Positions 1 to 9,053 are shown, numbered from the stretch's first letter. The stretch is 64,000 bases of DNA from Streptomyces sp. WZ-12 (GCF_028898845.1 NZ_CP118574.1:1054001-1118000), one strand, 5' to 3'. Notes: generated by a model not told the origin, from the sequence alone. Made by a program: numbers and translations.

Positions 1-1217
1 TTGGAGAGTTCGCCGTACGGCTCGACGATGTCGGCGACCGGTGCGGTGACCCGCCCGCTGGAGATCGCGTCCCAGACCGGGGCGTGCAGCTTCTTGTACT
101 CCGGGCCCTTGTCCATCCAGCGGATCTGCGCGGCGAAGTCCTCGTCGGCGAGGTCCTGGACGACGCGGTACTCCTCGATGCCGCGGACGATCTCGGGGAT
201 GATCTCCTCGCCGTGGGCCTCGATGAGCGGGAAGACCAGCTTCTCCAGCGCCATCCGGCCGTGGTGTTGGTCGATGTGCACGTGCTCGGTGAAGTACCGC
301 ACGTCGGCCCGGCCGTCGAAGACGTCGGTGAGCAGGTCGGTCGCCCGGCGGCAGAAGTCCACCAGGGTGGCCTCGGTGTAGTACAGCGCTCCCACGTAGC
401 GGAAGAACAGTTCGTGGTTCTTCCCGAGGTAGTGGAAGTAGTTGTTCATCATCAGGCTGCTGACGAGGTAGTACTGCCAGTAGTGGTGGACGTCCGACGC
501 CAGTCCGGCGGACTCCAGGGTCCGTTCGAAGAGTTGGCTGTGCTTGGTGTCGTGCACGCCGTAGCCGTACTCATCGATGATGATCTTGAACCACTCCGAC
601 TGCGGTGCCCCGTAGTGGCCGAGGACGTTGCGGATCATCGGCGACGCCTCGGACAGGAAGTCCGGCGCGAACTGGATCAGCCACATGCGGGCCGCCCGTT
701 CGCGGTCGGACGAGTCCCGGATCGCCTGCTCCGACCGCGAGACCGGCCCGGCCGCCGTGGCGTCCAGGGACTCGACGTACTCCCGGAAGCTCTGAAGCGT
801 CCACCTGCCGGAGACCTCGACCTCCTGGTCCAGGAACCCGAACGCGAACCGCTCCAGCGCGGGGCGTATCGCCTCCCCGAGCGCCCGGTTGGTGGGGCTG
901 TAGAACTGGCGGAAGTCCTCCCACTGCCCCTTCAGGCCGCCCTTCGGCAGGAAGACCAAGTCGGCCTCGTAGACCGTGGTGAGCAGGCGCTGCGCGGCCA
1001 GGCTGCTGTACTCCAGGATGCGGTCGCGCCCCGGCACCCGGTCGAAATCGAGGTGCCGTAACACCTGTGGCCGCAATTGGCGTCGATAGGGGTTGTCGTC
1101 GTTCTCCCACTCCTCGTTGTCGAGGTAGAGAGGATTGCTCGCGTACCGCAGGATCGCGTTACGCAGTTCGTCACCATGCAGCTCGAACGGGGTGTACGGC
1201 GGGGGTGCGTAGCTCAT
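1..1217 (-). CDS. sznF-like: SznF-like diiron N-oxygenase/nitrosourea-forming enzyme, C-terminus cut by window edge
   Basis: The 405 visible residues match the layout of SznF, which N-hydroxylates Nω-methyl-L-arginine at a diiron heme-oxygenase-like (HDO) domain and rearranges the product to an N-nitrosourea in a C-terminal cupin. An N-terminal helical part (about 1-145) is followed by an HDO domain carrying E190, E216, H226, E282, H312, D316 and H319 (motifs DEYGYGVHDTKH and EHVHIDQHH). As I recall the SznF ligand numbering, these are the same residues shifted by one. The frame is still open at base 1, at PYGELS, where the cupin of the known protein would begin, so the cupin cannot be checked here. 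The ATG at 1217 follows AAGGTC. It lies 50 bp after the SznE-like gene on the same strand, presumably one operon. Assignment to the family is firm; the exact product is inferred. Confidence 0.88.
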   Translation of the reverse strand, partial: MSYAPPPYTPFELHGDELRNAILRYASNPLYLDNEEWENDDNPYRRQLRPQVLRHLDFDRVPGRDRILEYSSLAAQRLLTTVYEADLVFLPKGGLKGQWEDFRQFYSPTNRALGEAIRPALERFAFGFLDQEVEVSGRWTLQSFREYVESLDATAAGPVSRSEQAIRDSSDRERAARMWLIQFAPDFLSEASPMIRNVLGHYGAPQSEWFKIIIDEYGYGVHDTKHSQLFERTLESAGLASDVHHYWQYYLVSSLMMNNYFHYLGKNHELFFRYVGALYYTEATLVDFCRRATDLLTDVFDGRADVRYFTEHVHIDQHHGRMALEKLVFPLIEAHGEEIIPEIVRGIEEYRVVQDLADEDFAAQIRWMDKGPEYKKLHAPVWDAISSGRVTAPVADIVEPYGELS

Positions 1218-1267
1218 GTACCTGGTGACCTTTCTGACGAGGTTTCGGGCCGGCTCTCGATGTCTTC

Positions 1268-2359
1268 TCAGGACACGCTGAGGTGGAAGTCGCTCCAACC
1301 GAACTCGACACGGCAGGTTTCGCCCGCAACCACCGGGACGGGCTTTTCCAAGGGAATCATCGCCTGCATCCAGTGCGACCCGACATTCGCCGGGGCATTG
1401 CTGAGCACGATGCCGTCGCTCAGCTCCAACTCGAACCACGCCACGAGTCCGTGCGCCTCGCCGCTGTCGGTCGTCGGCACCGTCAGGGTGCGGGTGCCAG
1501 GGCCCAACTCGCCCGCATGCAGATCGAATGCGGCGAGCTCCACCGGATCGGAGAGCGTCCGGTGCGGCCAGGTTTCGAGTCGCACCGGGAAGTGCCCTTG
1601 CGTGGCGGCCTTGTTGATCAAAGACACATCGAATCCGCTGGCGTACTGGACATGGTTGAGATTGATCATCGCCTGACTGTTCACCAACTGCCCGCGCAGC
1701 CGGGCGGCGAACGGCATCATCACGCCGTCGGGGGCCAACAGGCGCTCCCGGGCGTGCCGTACGGACGGCAGCAGGCCCTCCCCGATCAGCCCGCAGTCGA
1801 CGATCTCGGAAACCAGGACGTCGACCCGGTGCGGCAGTTCCCGGCCCACCTCCAGCCCCGTCGACCAGGTGTTGAGCACGGTGACGCGGTCCGCCATGCC
1901 GTGTCCGGCGATGTTCTGCCGGGCCATCTCCGTCAGTAGCGGGTTCGCCTCGCAGGTGTAGACGTGCGAGGCGCCGGCCTTCACGGCACCCATCGCCAGC
2001 AGGCCGGTCCCGGTGCCGATGTCGAGCACCACCGCGCCGGGCGGTACGCATGCCTCAAGCGCCGCACTGAGCGCGGCGTTCCGCTCCTCGTCGTTGAGCA
2101 TCGCGAAGTGCCAACGGGGGATGGTGTTCCGGGCGACCTGCGCGAGCACAGTGGACTGCATTTCCGGCTCGAAGAGGGCCTGGGAATTCGACAGCGTGGC
2201 GACCGTCTCACCGAGGAGCCGGGTGATCTCCTGCGCCTGGGCGTGCAGGGCAGATATCGCCAGGCGCACGCCTGAGGCGGCGTCAGTCCCCGCCACCGTC
2301 GAGTCGCGCAAGGCGGCCAGATCGACCTTCTCCTGCGCATGTGCGATTCCGGTAGTCAT
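1268..2359 (-). CDS. sznE-like: SznE-like arginine N-methyltransferase (PRMT fold)
   Basis: A SAM-dependent enzyme of 363 residues with protein-arginine-methyltransferase architecture. PRWHFAML precedes the Rossmann part (about 81-88). SAM motif I is VLDIGTGTGL (111-120), and E136 is the likely ribose ligand. A double-E loop runs SEIVDCGLIGE (184-194). A C-terminal SHW takes the place of the PRMT THW loop. In streptozotocin biosynthesis SznE methylates the guanidine of free L-arginine to give the substrate of SznF. Direct adjacency to an SznF-like gene makes that role much more likely here than protein methylation. The start at 2359 has AGGAA about 6 bases upstream. A function as a general protein arginine methyltransferase is the main alternative. 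Confidence 0.85.
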   Translation of the reverse strand: MTTGIAHAQEKVDLAALRDSTVAGTDAASGVRLAISALHAQAQEITRLLGETVATLSNSQALFEPEMQSTVLAQVARNTIPRWHFAMLNDEERNAALSAALEACVPPGAVVLDIGTGTGLLAMGAVKAGASHVYTCEANPLLTEMARQNIAGHGMADRVTVLNTWSTGLEVGRELPHRVDVLVSEIVDCGLIGEGLLPSVRHARERLLAPDGVMMPFAARLRGQLVNSQAMINLNHVQYASGFDVSLINKAATQGHFPVRLETWPHRTLSDPVELAAFDLHAGELGPGTRTLTVPTTDSGEAHGLVAWFELELSDGIVLSNAPANVGSHWMQAMIPLEKPVPVVAGETCRVEFGWSDFHLSVS

Positions 2360-3136
2360 GGATTCCTGTACACCCTTTCGGCCGTTCCGGGGAATTCATG
2401 ATTCAGCGATACGACGCGATCGGGGTCACCGTTGCGCCGTCGCAGCAGGGGTGGACCTACGGATAGCTGGGGGAAACGGAACACCGGCAGGCGAGGCCCC
2501 CGCCGACATGCGCCTGAAACCGAAAATCAATACACCGCAGACCACACGCAGACCTCGTCAGCCTCCGCTACCGCATTGGTCTACCCCACGTGCGGCTCTG
2601 TGAAGCATGACAACCAATGGTGCTGCAGGCAAGTGCACTTCGGCATCGACCAGGCGAATTCGACGGGAAGGAGCCATCGCGAAATGCGACCGTGCAACCC
2701 GTCGGGCGGGGCCGGTGTTCGTACCACAGCAGCACGGGACCGGGAATCGATCAACGGCCCGTACCGGACCGGAGGATCTCTTCGGCCAACCGATTCGCTC
2801 ATGGCCGAGAATTGCTCCCGGTGGGCGCTGCGCGAAGAATGCGAGAAATACCGTCATTGGGGCCCGTGTTGAGAGCCTCGGGGGTCCGGCCCGCCGTGCG
2901 GCGCCACGCCCCGTGAGTCGGCCCGTCGATCGGATCGGCCACGATCTTGAGACCGTATACCCGCCAAGAGCGGCCACACGCCGACATGAGCGGAAGGCCA
3001 CACGGACGAGCGCCCCCGGTCCGTACGCGCCCGCCCCGCCCTCGCCCCCGCCCGAGTGATCGTCAACTCCAGTACCACAGCGCACTGTTCACCTCTCGGG
3101 ATGCGACAACCATCGGGAACTTGATGCACTGGCGGA
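2360..3136. other. Gene-free stretch upstream of the sznE-like operon
   Basis: Frames on both strands overlap without a convincing start, ribosome-binding site or recognisable protein. Several parts have lower GC than the flanking genes. It probably holds the promoter of the sznE/sznF-like operon, reading left, and that of the methyltransferase, reading right. I see no clear operator or transposon remnant. If the szn-like cluster lies to the left, this stretch may be its right boundary. Confidence 0.5.
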
Positions 3137-3799
3137 ATGACCGCACCAACGCACCGCATCCTCCGGGCGCTCGACCGGTTCAACGCCGCCCATCCCTGGG
3201 ACCACAACGCCCACTACCACCGGTGGATCCTGCGGCAGCTCCCCGCGCGCTGCGCCCGGGCGCTCGACGTCGGCTCGGGCAGCGGCGATCTGGCCAGACT
3301 GCTGGCCACCCGCGCCGAGGCGGTGCACGGAGTCGACGCCGATCCGGAGATCACCGCAAAGGCGCGCCACCTCACGCCAGACATCGGACACTTGGGCATC
3401 ACCTTCACCACCGCGGACGCCCTCACCGGCATCCCTGCCGCCTCCTACGACGTCATCACCTGCGTCGCCACCGTCCACCACCTGCCGTTCGCCGAAGCCC
3501 TCGCCGCCTTCCGCCGACGCCTGGCGCCCGGCGGGACCCTGGTGGTCGTCGGCCTGTACCGCGCGCGGACCGCCACCGACCACCTGCTCAACCTGGCCGC
3601 CGCCCCGCTCAACGCCGCCACCGGCTGGCTCAAGAACGGGGGCCGCCCGGCGCCCCGCCCGGTGTCGATGACGGCCCGGACCCACCCGGCGGAACTGAGC
3701 TTCGCCGACCTCGTCCGCGAGGCCCAACACGCCCTGCCCGGCGCGCGCTTGCGGCGCCGGCTGTTCTGGCGCTACACGCTCGTGTGGCAGCACGGCTGA
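3137..3799 (+). CDS. Class I SAM-dependent methyltransferase (UbiE/Methyltransf_11-like)
   Basis: A protein of 220 residues with a SAM motif I ALDVGSGSGDLA near residues 41-52, an acidic motif II in HGVDADPEI, and the post-I stretch DVITCVATVHHLPF typical of small-molecule methyltransferases. About 20 residues from the C-terminus it reads ARLRRRLFWRYTLVW, a basic end seen in many actinobacterial UbiE-like proteins. It stands alone, convergent with the DHA2 exporter that follows, so context does not give a substrate. A role in the neighbouring nitrosourea locus is possible but unsupported. The ribosome-binding site is weak (GGCGGA directly before ATG), so a slightly different start is possible. 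Confidence 0.8.
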   Translation: MTAPTHRILRALDRFNAAHPWDHNAHYHRWILRQLPARCARALDVGSGSGDLARLLATRAEAVHGVDADPEITAKARHLTPDIGHLGITFTTADALTGIPAASYDVITCVATVHHLPFAEALAAFRRRLAPGGTLVVVGLYRARTATDHLLNLAAAPLNAATGWLKNGGRPAPRPVSMTARTHPAELSFADLVREAQHALPGARLRRRLFWRYTLVWQHG

Positions 3800-3872
3800 G
3801 GGCGCGGCAACAGGCGGCGCAGTCAGGGGCGTTGAACGGGGGAAGGACCCTGAGCCGCACCGCGTGCGCGCG

Positions 3873-5495
3873 TCAGTGGGGCGTGACGCGGATGACGGGG
3901 TGGGTGGCGTCGTCGGGGAGCGGCCGGGCGTGGGGCGTGGGGTCGTCGGTGGTGCCGACCACCGTCGCGCCGCCCGCGGTGATGATCCAGACAGCGCGCG
4001 ACCGACGGCCGGAGCCGCGCCCGGGCGCGCTGCCGGACGCCGGGCGGGGACGGTCGCGCCGCTGCGACGGCACCAGGAGCGCCGCCAGGGCCAGGACGCC
4101 CGCGCCGCAGACGGTGATGATCCACCAGGCGGGACGGGCGGCCCGGAGGAACGTCGCCGTCGTGTCGGCGTGGGCGTCCACCGCGAGGACGGCACCGATG
4201 ACCGCGACGCCGAGGGCGTTGCCGACCTGACGGCTGGTGGCGGTGATCGCCGAGGCGACGCCGACCTGTGCGCGGGGCATGCCGGAGACCGCGGTGTCCG
4301 TGATCGGCGCGTTGATCAGGCCGAAGCCGATGCCGAAGAGGGCGTAGGCGGTGAGGAGGAGGACGCTGTGGTGAGGTGCGTCGAGGACCGTGCAGAGCAG
4401 TCCGCTCAGGGCGGTGGCGGCGCCGGAGGCGATCAGTGGCGGGCGTGGCCCGCGGGTGGCGGTGAGCCGGCCGGCGAGCGGCGGGCAGACGATCGTCATC
4501 ACCGCCATGGGGAGCAGCCGGACCCCGGCCTCCCAGGCGGCCAGATGCCGGATGTTCTGCCAGTACAGGGCGGCGAGGAAGAGGAAGCCGCCCATCGCGG
4601 CGAAGGCCAGGATCGCGCTGAGCACCGCGGCGGTGAACGCCGGTTGGCGGAAGAAGCGGAGCTCGATGAGGGGTTCGCGCCGGCTGCTCTCGACGCGGAG
4701 CAGCGCGGGCAGGGCCAGCAACACCGCGCCGGCACAGGCCACTACGGGCGCCGCGGTCCAGCCGCTGACCGGTGCCTGGATGATGACGTAGACCAGCGTG
4801 GCGAGGAGCACGATCACCAGCAACTGCCCGACGGGATCCGGCCGGCGCGGGTGCCCGGCGCGGGCCTCCGGCACCCGGCCGGTGAGGGCGAGCGCCAGCA
4901 CCCCGACCGGCACGTTGAGCAGGAAGATCCAGCGCCACCCGGCGGCGTCCGTGAGCAGCCCGCCGATCAGCGGGCCGACCGCCATCGTCACGCCCTGGAC
5001 GGTGCTCCACACCCCGATCGCCCGGGCCCGTTCGCGGCGCCCGGTGAACACGTTCGTCAGCAGCGCCATCGCCGCCGGGTTGAGCATCGAGCCGCCGACC
5101 GCCTGCATCGTCCGGAAGACGATCAGCCAACCGGCGTCCGGCGCCAGGGAGCAGAGCACGGAGGAGGCCGTGAACAGGGCCAGGCCGGTGCGGAAGACCC
5201 GGCGGTGCCCGAGGCGGTCGCCGAGCGCGCCGGAGAACAGCAACAGGGCGGCCAACACGATCAGATAGGCGTCGATCGTCCACTGGAGGCCGGTCACCGA
5301 CGTCCGCAGGTCGCGCTGCATCGCCGGCAGTGCCACGTTCAAGGCGGTGTTGTCCAGGCTGACCAGGAACAGGCTCGAACAGCAGACGGCCAGAACGAGC
5401 AACCGCCGGGCCCCGGTTGGCGACACCGCGGCAGCGGTTCCGGACCCGGGAGCGGGCTCAGCAGGGCAGGGGGACGGGACGGGGCTCGGGGACAC
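3873..5495 (-). CDS. MFS drug exporter, DHA2/EmrB-QacA family (14 TM)
   Basis: About 540 residues with the 14-helix pattern of DHA2 drug:H+ antiporters. Motif C-like and antiporter stretches are visible: LGDRLGHRRVF after TM2, and VGPLIGGLLTDAAGWRW with FLLNVPVG around TM5-6. The protein exports small hydrophobic or cationic compounds across the plasma membrane using the proton gradient. I place the start at the GTG at 5495 because GAGGA lies 7 bases upstream; 38 further in-frame codons continue to an ATG at 5609 but have no ribosome-binding site. It diverges from the LysR gene at 5643, the usual arrangement for a regulator controlling its neighbour. It may give self-resistance to a product of the cluster on the left, which is inference only. 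Confidence 0.88.
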   Translation of the reverse strand: MSPSPVPSPCPAEPAPGSGTAAAVSPTGARRLLVLAVCCSSLFLVSLDNTALNVALPAMQRDLRTSVTGLQWTIDAYLIVLAALLLFSGALGDRLGHRRVFRTGLALFTASSVLCSLAPDAGWLIVFRTMQAVGGSMLNPAAMALLTNVFTGRRERARAIGVWSTVQGVTMAVGPLIGGLLTDAAGWRWIFLLNVPVGVLALALTGRVPEARAGHPRRPDPVGQLLVIVLLATLVYVIIQAPVSGWTAAPVVACAGAVLLALPALLRVESSRREPLIELRFFRQPAFTAAVLSAILAFAAMGGFLFLAALYWQNIRHLAAWEAGVRLLPMAVMTIVCPPLAGRLTATRGPRPPLIASGAATALSGLLCTVLDAPHHSVLLLTAYALFGIGFGLINAPITDTAVSGMPRAQVGVASAITATSRQVGNALGVAVIGAVLAVDAHADTTATFLRAARPAWWIITVCGAGVLALAALLVPSQRRDRPRPASGSAPGRGSGRRSRAVWIITAGGATVVGTTDDPTPHARPLPDDATHPVIRVTPH

Positions 5496-5619
5496 GGGAT
5501 TCCTCGGGGTGGGGTCGCCTGGCCGGGTCGGGCACACCGACCGGCATCGCCCTCCACCTTGCGTGACATGGAGCGATAACGTCCAAGACCGATGACTCAT
5601 GATCGTCATTGACCCTGCT

Positions 5620-5634
5620 TATAGTGGCCCTATA
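5620..5634. promoter_or_regulatory. Inverted repeat TATAG-N5-CTATA, probable LysR operator
   Basis: TATAG (5620-5624) and CTATA (5630-5634) form a perfect AT-rich inverted repeat in an otherwise GC-rich divergent promoter region. It fits the T-N11-A rule for LysR binding sites and ends 8 bases before the LysR start codon. Binding there would block the regulator's own translation or transcription start and could control the divergent exporter. The assignment rests on position and symmetry only. Confidence 0.45.
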
Positions 5635-5642
5635 GTCGCCCC

Positions 5643-6533
5643 ATGGCCCTCGAACTCCGCCACCTGCGCTCCCTGCTCGCCATCGCCGAACACGGCAGCT
5701 TCACCCGCGCCGCGGAGGCCCTGCACCTCTCCCAGCCGGCCCTCTCCCAACAGATCAGGCAATTGGAGCGCGCCCTGGGCACCCGACTCCTGGACCGCTC
5801 CGGCCGCACCGTGCGGCCGACCGACACCGGCGCCCAGTACCTCCGCCACGCCCGCACCGCGCTCAAGGAGCTGGACGCCGGCGCACGCGCCGTAGGGGAC
5901 GTGCAGGACCTCGCGCACGGCAGCCTGCGGCTGGCCGTCACCCCCACGTTCACCACGTATCTGGTCGGGCCGTTGGTCCAGCACTTCCACGACCGCTGGC
6001 CGGGAGTCACCCTGGAGATAAGGGAGTTGACGCAGGAGGCGATGGAAGCGGGACTGCTCGCGGACGAACTCGACCTGGGCATCGCGTTCCGCTGCGACCA
6101 CCTGCCGGGCATCACCGGCGACCCCCTCTTCACCGAACGCCTCGGGCTGGTCGTCGGCACCGGCCATCCGCTGGCCGACCGCCCCCGACCGCTCCCCGTC
6201 CGGGCCCTCGACGGGCACCAACTCGCCCTGTTCACCGGGGGCTTCGCCACCCGCGCCCAGATCGACGACCACTTCGTCCAGCACGGTGCCCGACCGCCCC
6301 TCACGGTGGAGATCAACTCCATCGTCGGCCTCATCGACATCGTCCAACGCACCACCCTGGTCACCGTGTTGCCGGACCGCGTCACCCAGGAATACCCCGG
6401 CCTGCGCACCGTCCCGCTCACCCCCGCCCTCCCCACCCGCACCGCCACGCTGCTGCGCCGGGCGGCGGCCCACGAGACCAACGCCGCCCGGGCCTTCGGC
6501 AACCTGCTGAGGGAGCGCTACCGCATCCCGTAA
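5643..6533 (+). CDS. LysR-family transcriptional regulator (CynR-like)
   Basis: A protein of 296 residues. The N-terminal winged helix-turn-helix spans about 2-60 (ELRHLRSLLAIAEHGSFTRA and ALSQQIRQLE), and a LysR substrate-binding domain runs from about 90 to 290. The sequence groups with CynR-type regulators that sense small organic anions or amino acids. It diverges from the DHA2 exporter at 5495 and probably controls it. The ATG at 5643 gives the standard LysR N-terminus MALELRHL. The effector cannot be read from sequence. Confidence 0.9.
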   Translation: MALELRHLRSLLAIAEHGSFTRAAEALHLSQPALSQQIRQLERALGTRLLDRSGRTVRPTDTGAQYLRHARTALKELDAGARAVGDVQDLAHGSLRLAVTPTFTTYLVGPLVQHFHDRWPGVTLEIRELTQEAMEAGLLADELDLGIAFRCDHLPGITGDPLFTERLGLVVGTGHPLADRPRPLPVRALDGHQLALFTGGFATRAQIDDHFVQHGARPPLTVEINSIVGLIDIVQRTTLVTVLPDRVTQEYPGLRTVPLTPALPTRTATLLRRAAAHETNAARAFGNLLRERYRIP

Positions 6534-6694
6534 CCGGTCGGGGGCCCGTCATCACGGCGCACGAGATCGCCCCCGGTCGTGTGGTTTGCGCCCCGGATCC
6601 CTCCCAAACGCCCCTGTACAGCGGCTACTTGTACGTCACTGCCGGTGGCGCGAACGGCCCCGGCACCGCGCCGTGTTGCCGTGGGGAGACGCCC

Positions 6695-8194
6695 GTGTCC
6701 ACTGTCCTGCCCGACTCTCGTTCCCTGCTGCGCCGCACCCTCGGCGAGCGGCGCATCGCCCTGGTCGCCTGGCGGTTGCTGGTGCTCCAGAACTCCGATC
6801 CGGCCGTCGCCGCCGGCCTCGCGCACTTCTCGACCTACCGGGCCCATCCCTGGCGACGGGTGGAACACACCATGGACAGCGGCCAGCGGCTGTTCTTCTC
6901 GGACCGCGAGGGGCTGCAACGGGAAATCGCCCGCCTGGAGCGCACGCACCGCCGCATCCAAGGCACCGACGGCCAGGGCCGTGCGTTCACCGCGCTGGAT
7001 CCGGCGGTGCGGGTGTGGGTGCTGGTGACGCTGTACGAGTCGATGACGGCGATGTGCGAGCTGTCCGGCGCCCCGCTCAGCGCCGGCCAACGCGACCTGC
7101 TCTACGGCGAGTTCCGCACCGTGTGCGCCGCGTTCGACCTGCCGGGGGAGCTCTTTCCGGCGACCGCCGCGGACGTCCCCGCCTATATGGACCGCACCAT
7201 CCGCGAGCGCCTGGAGTACACCGAGGCCGCGCACGACCTGCTGTTCCAGATGCTGCGGCAGGCCCCGTCCCCGCGCCGCCTGGGCCGGCTCCGCCCGGCC
7301 TGGCCGCTCCTGCGCCCGGTCATCGCCCACCTGCTGACGGCCCTGACCGTCGCGGATCTTCCCCCGGCCTTCCGCGAGCGCTTCGACCTGCGCCGCAGCC
7401 GCGGCGCCGCCGCGCTGTCCTGGACCCTGCACCACGGCATGCGCCACGCCATGGCCCTCCTCCCCGACCACCTGCGCTACCGCTCCGGCGCCACGCCGCC
7501 GTCAGCCACGGAGCACCCCACCGCCACACCCAACGCCAACGCCAACGCCGGCAGCAACAGCGGCGGCAACGGTAACGGCGGCAACGGCAAGAGTCCCCTC
7601 GGCACCCTGCGGGCCCTTCGTCTGCCTCTGCCGCGGCCGCGCCGTTCTGGGCGTCGCAGTGCGCGCCAGGTACGCGTGGAGGCGTTCTTCCGGCAGGTGG
7701 TGGACCAGACCGGCGACGGATTCATCACCGCCGCCGACCTTCAGGCGATGGCCCACAACGTCTGCTGGCAGTTGGAACTCAGCGAGGAGCAGGAAGCCCG
7801 GGTGTATGCCGGCTTCGACACCTGGTGGCAGCACATCCGCGCCACCATGGACACCGACGGCGACGGCCGGGTCTCCCTCGCCGAGTTCACCACCGCCGTG
7901 CTCGCCGGCGTCGACCGCGACCCCGACTACCTCCGCAACGGCCTGCACGTCGCCCTGCGCGCGCTGTTCCGGGCCGCGGACACGGACGGCAGCGGGTATC
8001 TGACGGCCGATGAGTACCGCGTCCTCTTCGGCGGCTCCCGCGTCCATCCCGCCGAGCTCAACCACGGCTTCCGACAACTCGACGCCGACGGCGACGGCCA
8101 GATCACCGAGGACGAATTCCTCCGCGCCTTCACCGACTACTTCACCGCCCGCACCGACACCACGGCCGGCGCCCAACTCCTGGGCCGACCCTGA
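6695..8194 (+). CDS. Oxygenase-mpaB/DUF2236 domain fused to four EF-hands
   Basis: 499 residues in two parts. Residues about 1-265 form the DUF2236/MpaB-type helical domain, related to the rubber oxygenase Lcp fold: HPWRRVEHTM, a RTHRRIQGTDGQG segment and ALDPAVRVWVLVTLYES. A low-complexity Asn/Ala/Gly linker (about 275-302) follows. The C-terminal part is a calmodulin-like module with four EF-hand loops, DQTGDGFITAAD, DTDGDGRVSLAE, DTDGSGYLTADE and DADGDGQITEDE, all with Asp at positions 1 and 3 or 5. Ca2+ control of the oxygenase-like domain is a reasonable inference. The GTG at 6695 has GGGGAGA 8 bases upstream; an upstream in-frame ATG at 6581 lacks one. No neighbour indicates a substrate. 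Confidence 0.82.
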   Translation: MSTVLPDSRSLLRRTLGERRIALVAWRLLVLQNSDPAVAAGLAHFSTYRAHPWRRVEHTMDSGQRLFFSDREGLQREIARLERTHRRIQGTDGQGRAFTALDPAVRVWVLVTLYESMTAMCELSGAPLSAGQRDLLYGEFRTVCAAFDLPGELFPATAADVPAYMDRTIRERLEYTEAAHDLLFQMLRQAPSPRRLGRLRPAWPLLRPVIAHLLTALTVADLPPAFRERFDLRRSRGAAALSWTLHHGMRHAMALLPDHLRYRSGATPPSATEHPTATPNANANAGSNSGGNGNGGNGKSPLGTLRALRLPLPRPRRSGRRSARQVRVEAFFRQVVDQTGDGFITAADLQAMAHNVCWQLELSEEQEARVYAGFDTWWQHIRATMDTDGDGRVSLAEFTTAVLAGVDRDPDYLRNGLHVALRALFRAADTDGSGYLTADEYRVLFGGSRVHPAELNHGFRQLDADGDGQITEDEFLRAFTDYFTARTDTTAGAQLLGRP

Positions 8195-8285
8195 GCCGAC
8201 CGGTCCTGGGGCCAGTGAGCTGCCGACGAACGGGCACGGCCGGCGGCCGCCCCTTCCCGTCCTCGCCCGCCCCGCCCCGCCCCCG

Positions 8286-8879
8286 CTACCGCTCGTACAG
8301 CACGACGGTCGCCGAGTACGGCGCGAGCGACTCCGGCGCCCGGCTGGTACGGGCGGCTCGGGCGGGGTGCGCGACCGGGGCGGCCGCGTCGCCCCGGTGC
8401 CAGGTGAGGGTGCGGACGGCGTGGTAGCCGCGCGGCACCGTGAGGCGTATGTGCTCGGCGTGCCGCGGGTCCTTGTTCACCACCACGACGGCCAGTGTGC
8501 CGTCGGCCCGGCGGACCGCGTGGGCCGAGAGCGTGGCGCTGCCGGAAGTCGTGGTGGTCAGCAGGCTGCCGCCGCCCTTGAGTGCGGTGGTGAGCATCTG
8601 GAGGGTGTGGTAGAGGTCGCTGGCGCCGCCGGCGTTGAAGGAGAGGGTGCGGATGCCGGCCTTCCTGATGAGCGCGGGGGTGTCCGGCCGGGTCAAGAGG
8701 GGGTTCCAGAAAGGGGTGTTGGCACCGATGGCCGTGGGTGCCACGGTGTGGGCGACGGTGCTCCCGACCGCGACGTCCGTGCCGGTCGGTGCCGCCTGGG
8801 CGGCCGCCGCGCCCGGCGCCGTGGCCAGCCCGGTCAGGGCCACCGCGGCGACGGCCAGGGCGGTGACGCGCTTCACCAT
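8286..8879 (-). CDS. Secreted glycoside-hydrolase relative lacking its catalytic centre
   Basis: 197 residues starting with a clear signal peptide (VKRVTALAVAAVALTGLA then AQAAP). About 50 residues then read like the start of actinobacterial alpha-L-arabinofuranosidase/cellulose-binding proteins (AIGANTPFWNPLLTRPDTPA then GGASDLYH). These run directly into the C-terminal beta-sandwich of the same family (TLSAHAVRRADGTLAVVVVN and VRTLTWHRGD). The several hundred residues of the (beta/alpha)8 barrel that should lie between are missing without a frameshift, at about residues 88-92. The ATG at 8879 has GAGGAAGG 5-6 bases upstream. The gene can still be expressed, but glycosidase activity is not expected. 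It may be a decayed gene or a retained binding module. Confidence 0.6.
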   Translation of the reverse strand: MVKRVTALAVAAVALTGLATAPGAAAAQAAPTGTDVAVGSTVAHTVAPTAIGANTPFWNPLLTRPDTPALIRKAGIRTLSFNAGGASDLYHTLQMLTTALKGGGSLLTTTTSGSATLSAHAVRRADGTLAVVVVNKDPRHAEHIRLTVPRGYHAVRTLTWHRGDAAAPVAHPARAARTSRAPESLAPYSATVVLYER

Positions 8880-9026
8880 GGTGCCTTCCTCTCGCAGTTC
8901 GACGGTGCGCGCCCTATGACGCTGCAAGATCAGCGTCTCGCGGCGCGGGCGCCGGCGGCAGGGCCCGGCGTCACGAGTCCGTCATGACAGATGTCATACG
9001 CGGGGTGCGGGGAAGCCCCTGCCCTT

Positions 9027-9050
9027 GCCGTCTCGCCCGGGCGAGACGGC
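9027..9050. terminator. Perfect 12-bp palindrome after the Uma2 gene
   Basis: GCCGTCTCGCCC at 9027-9038 is followed directly by its reverse complement, 4 bases past the Uma2 stop codon on the minus strand. The RNA can form about 10 pairs with a 4-base loop. There is no T tract, as is common for Streptomyces terminators. Confidence 0.65.
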
Positions 9051-9053
9051 GGC

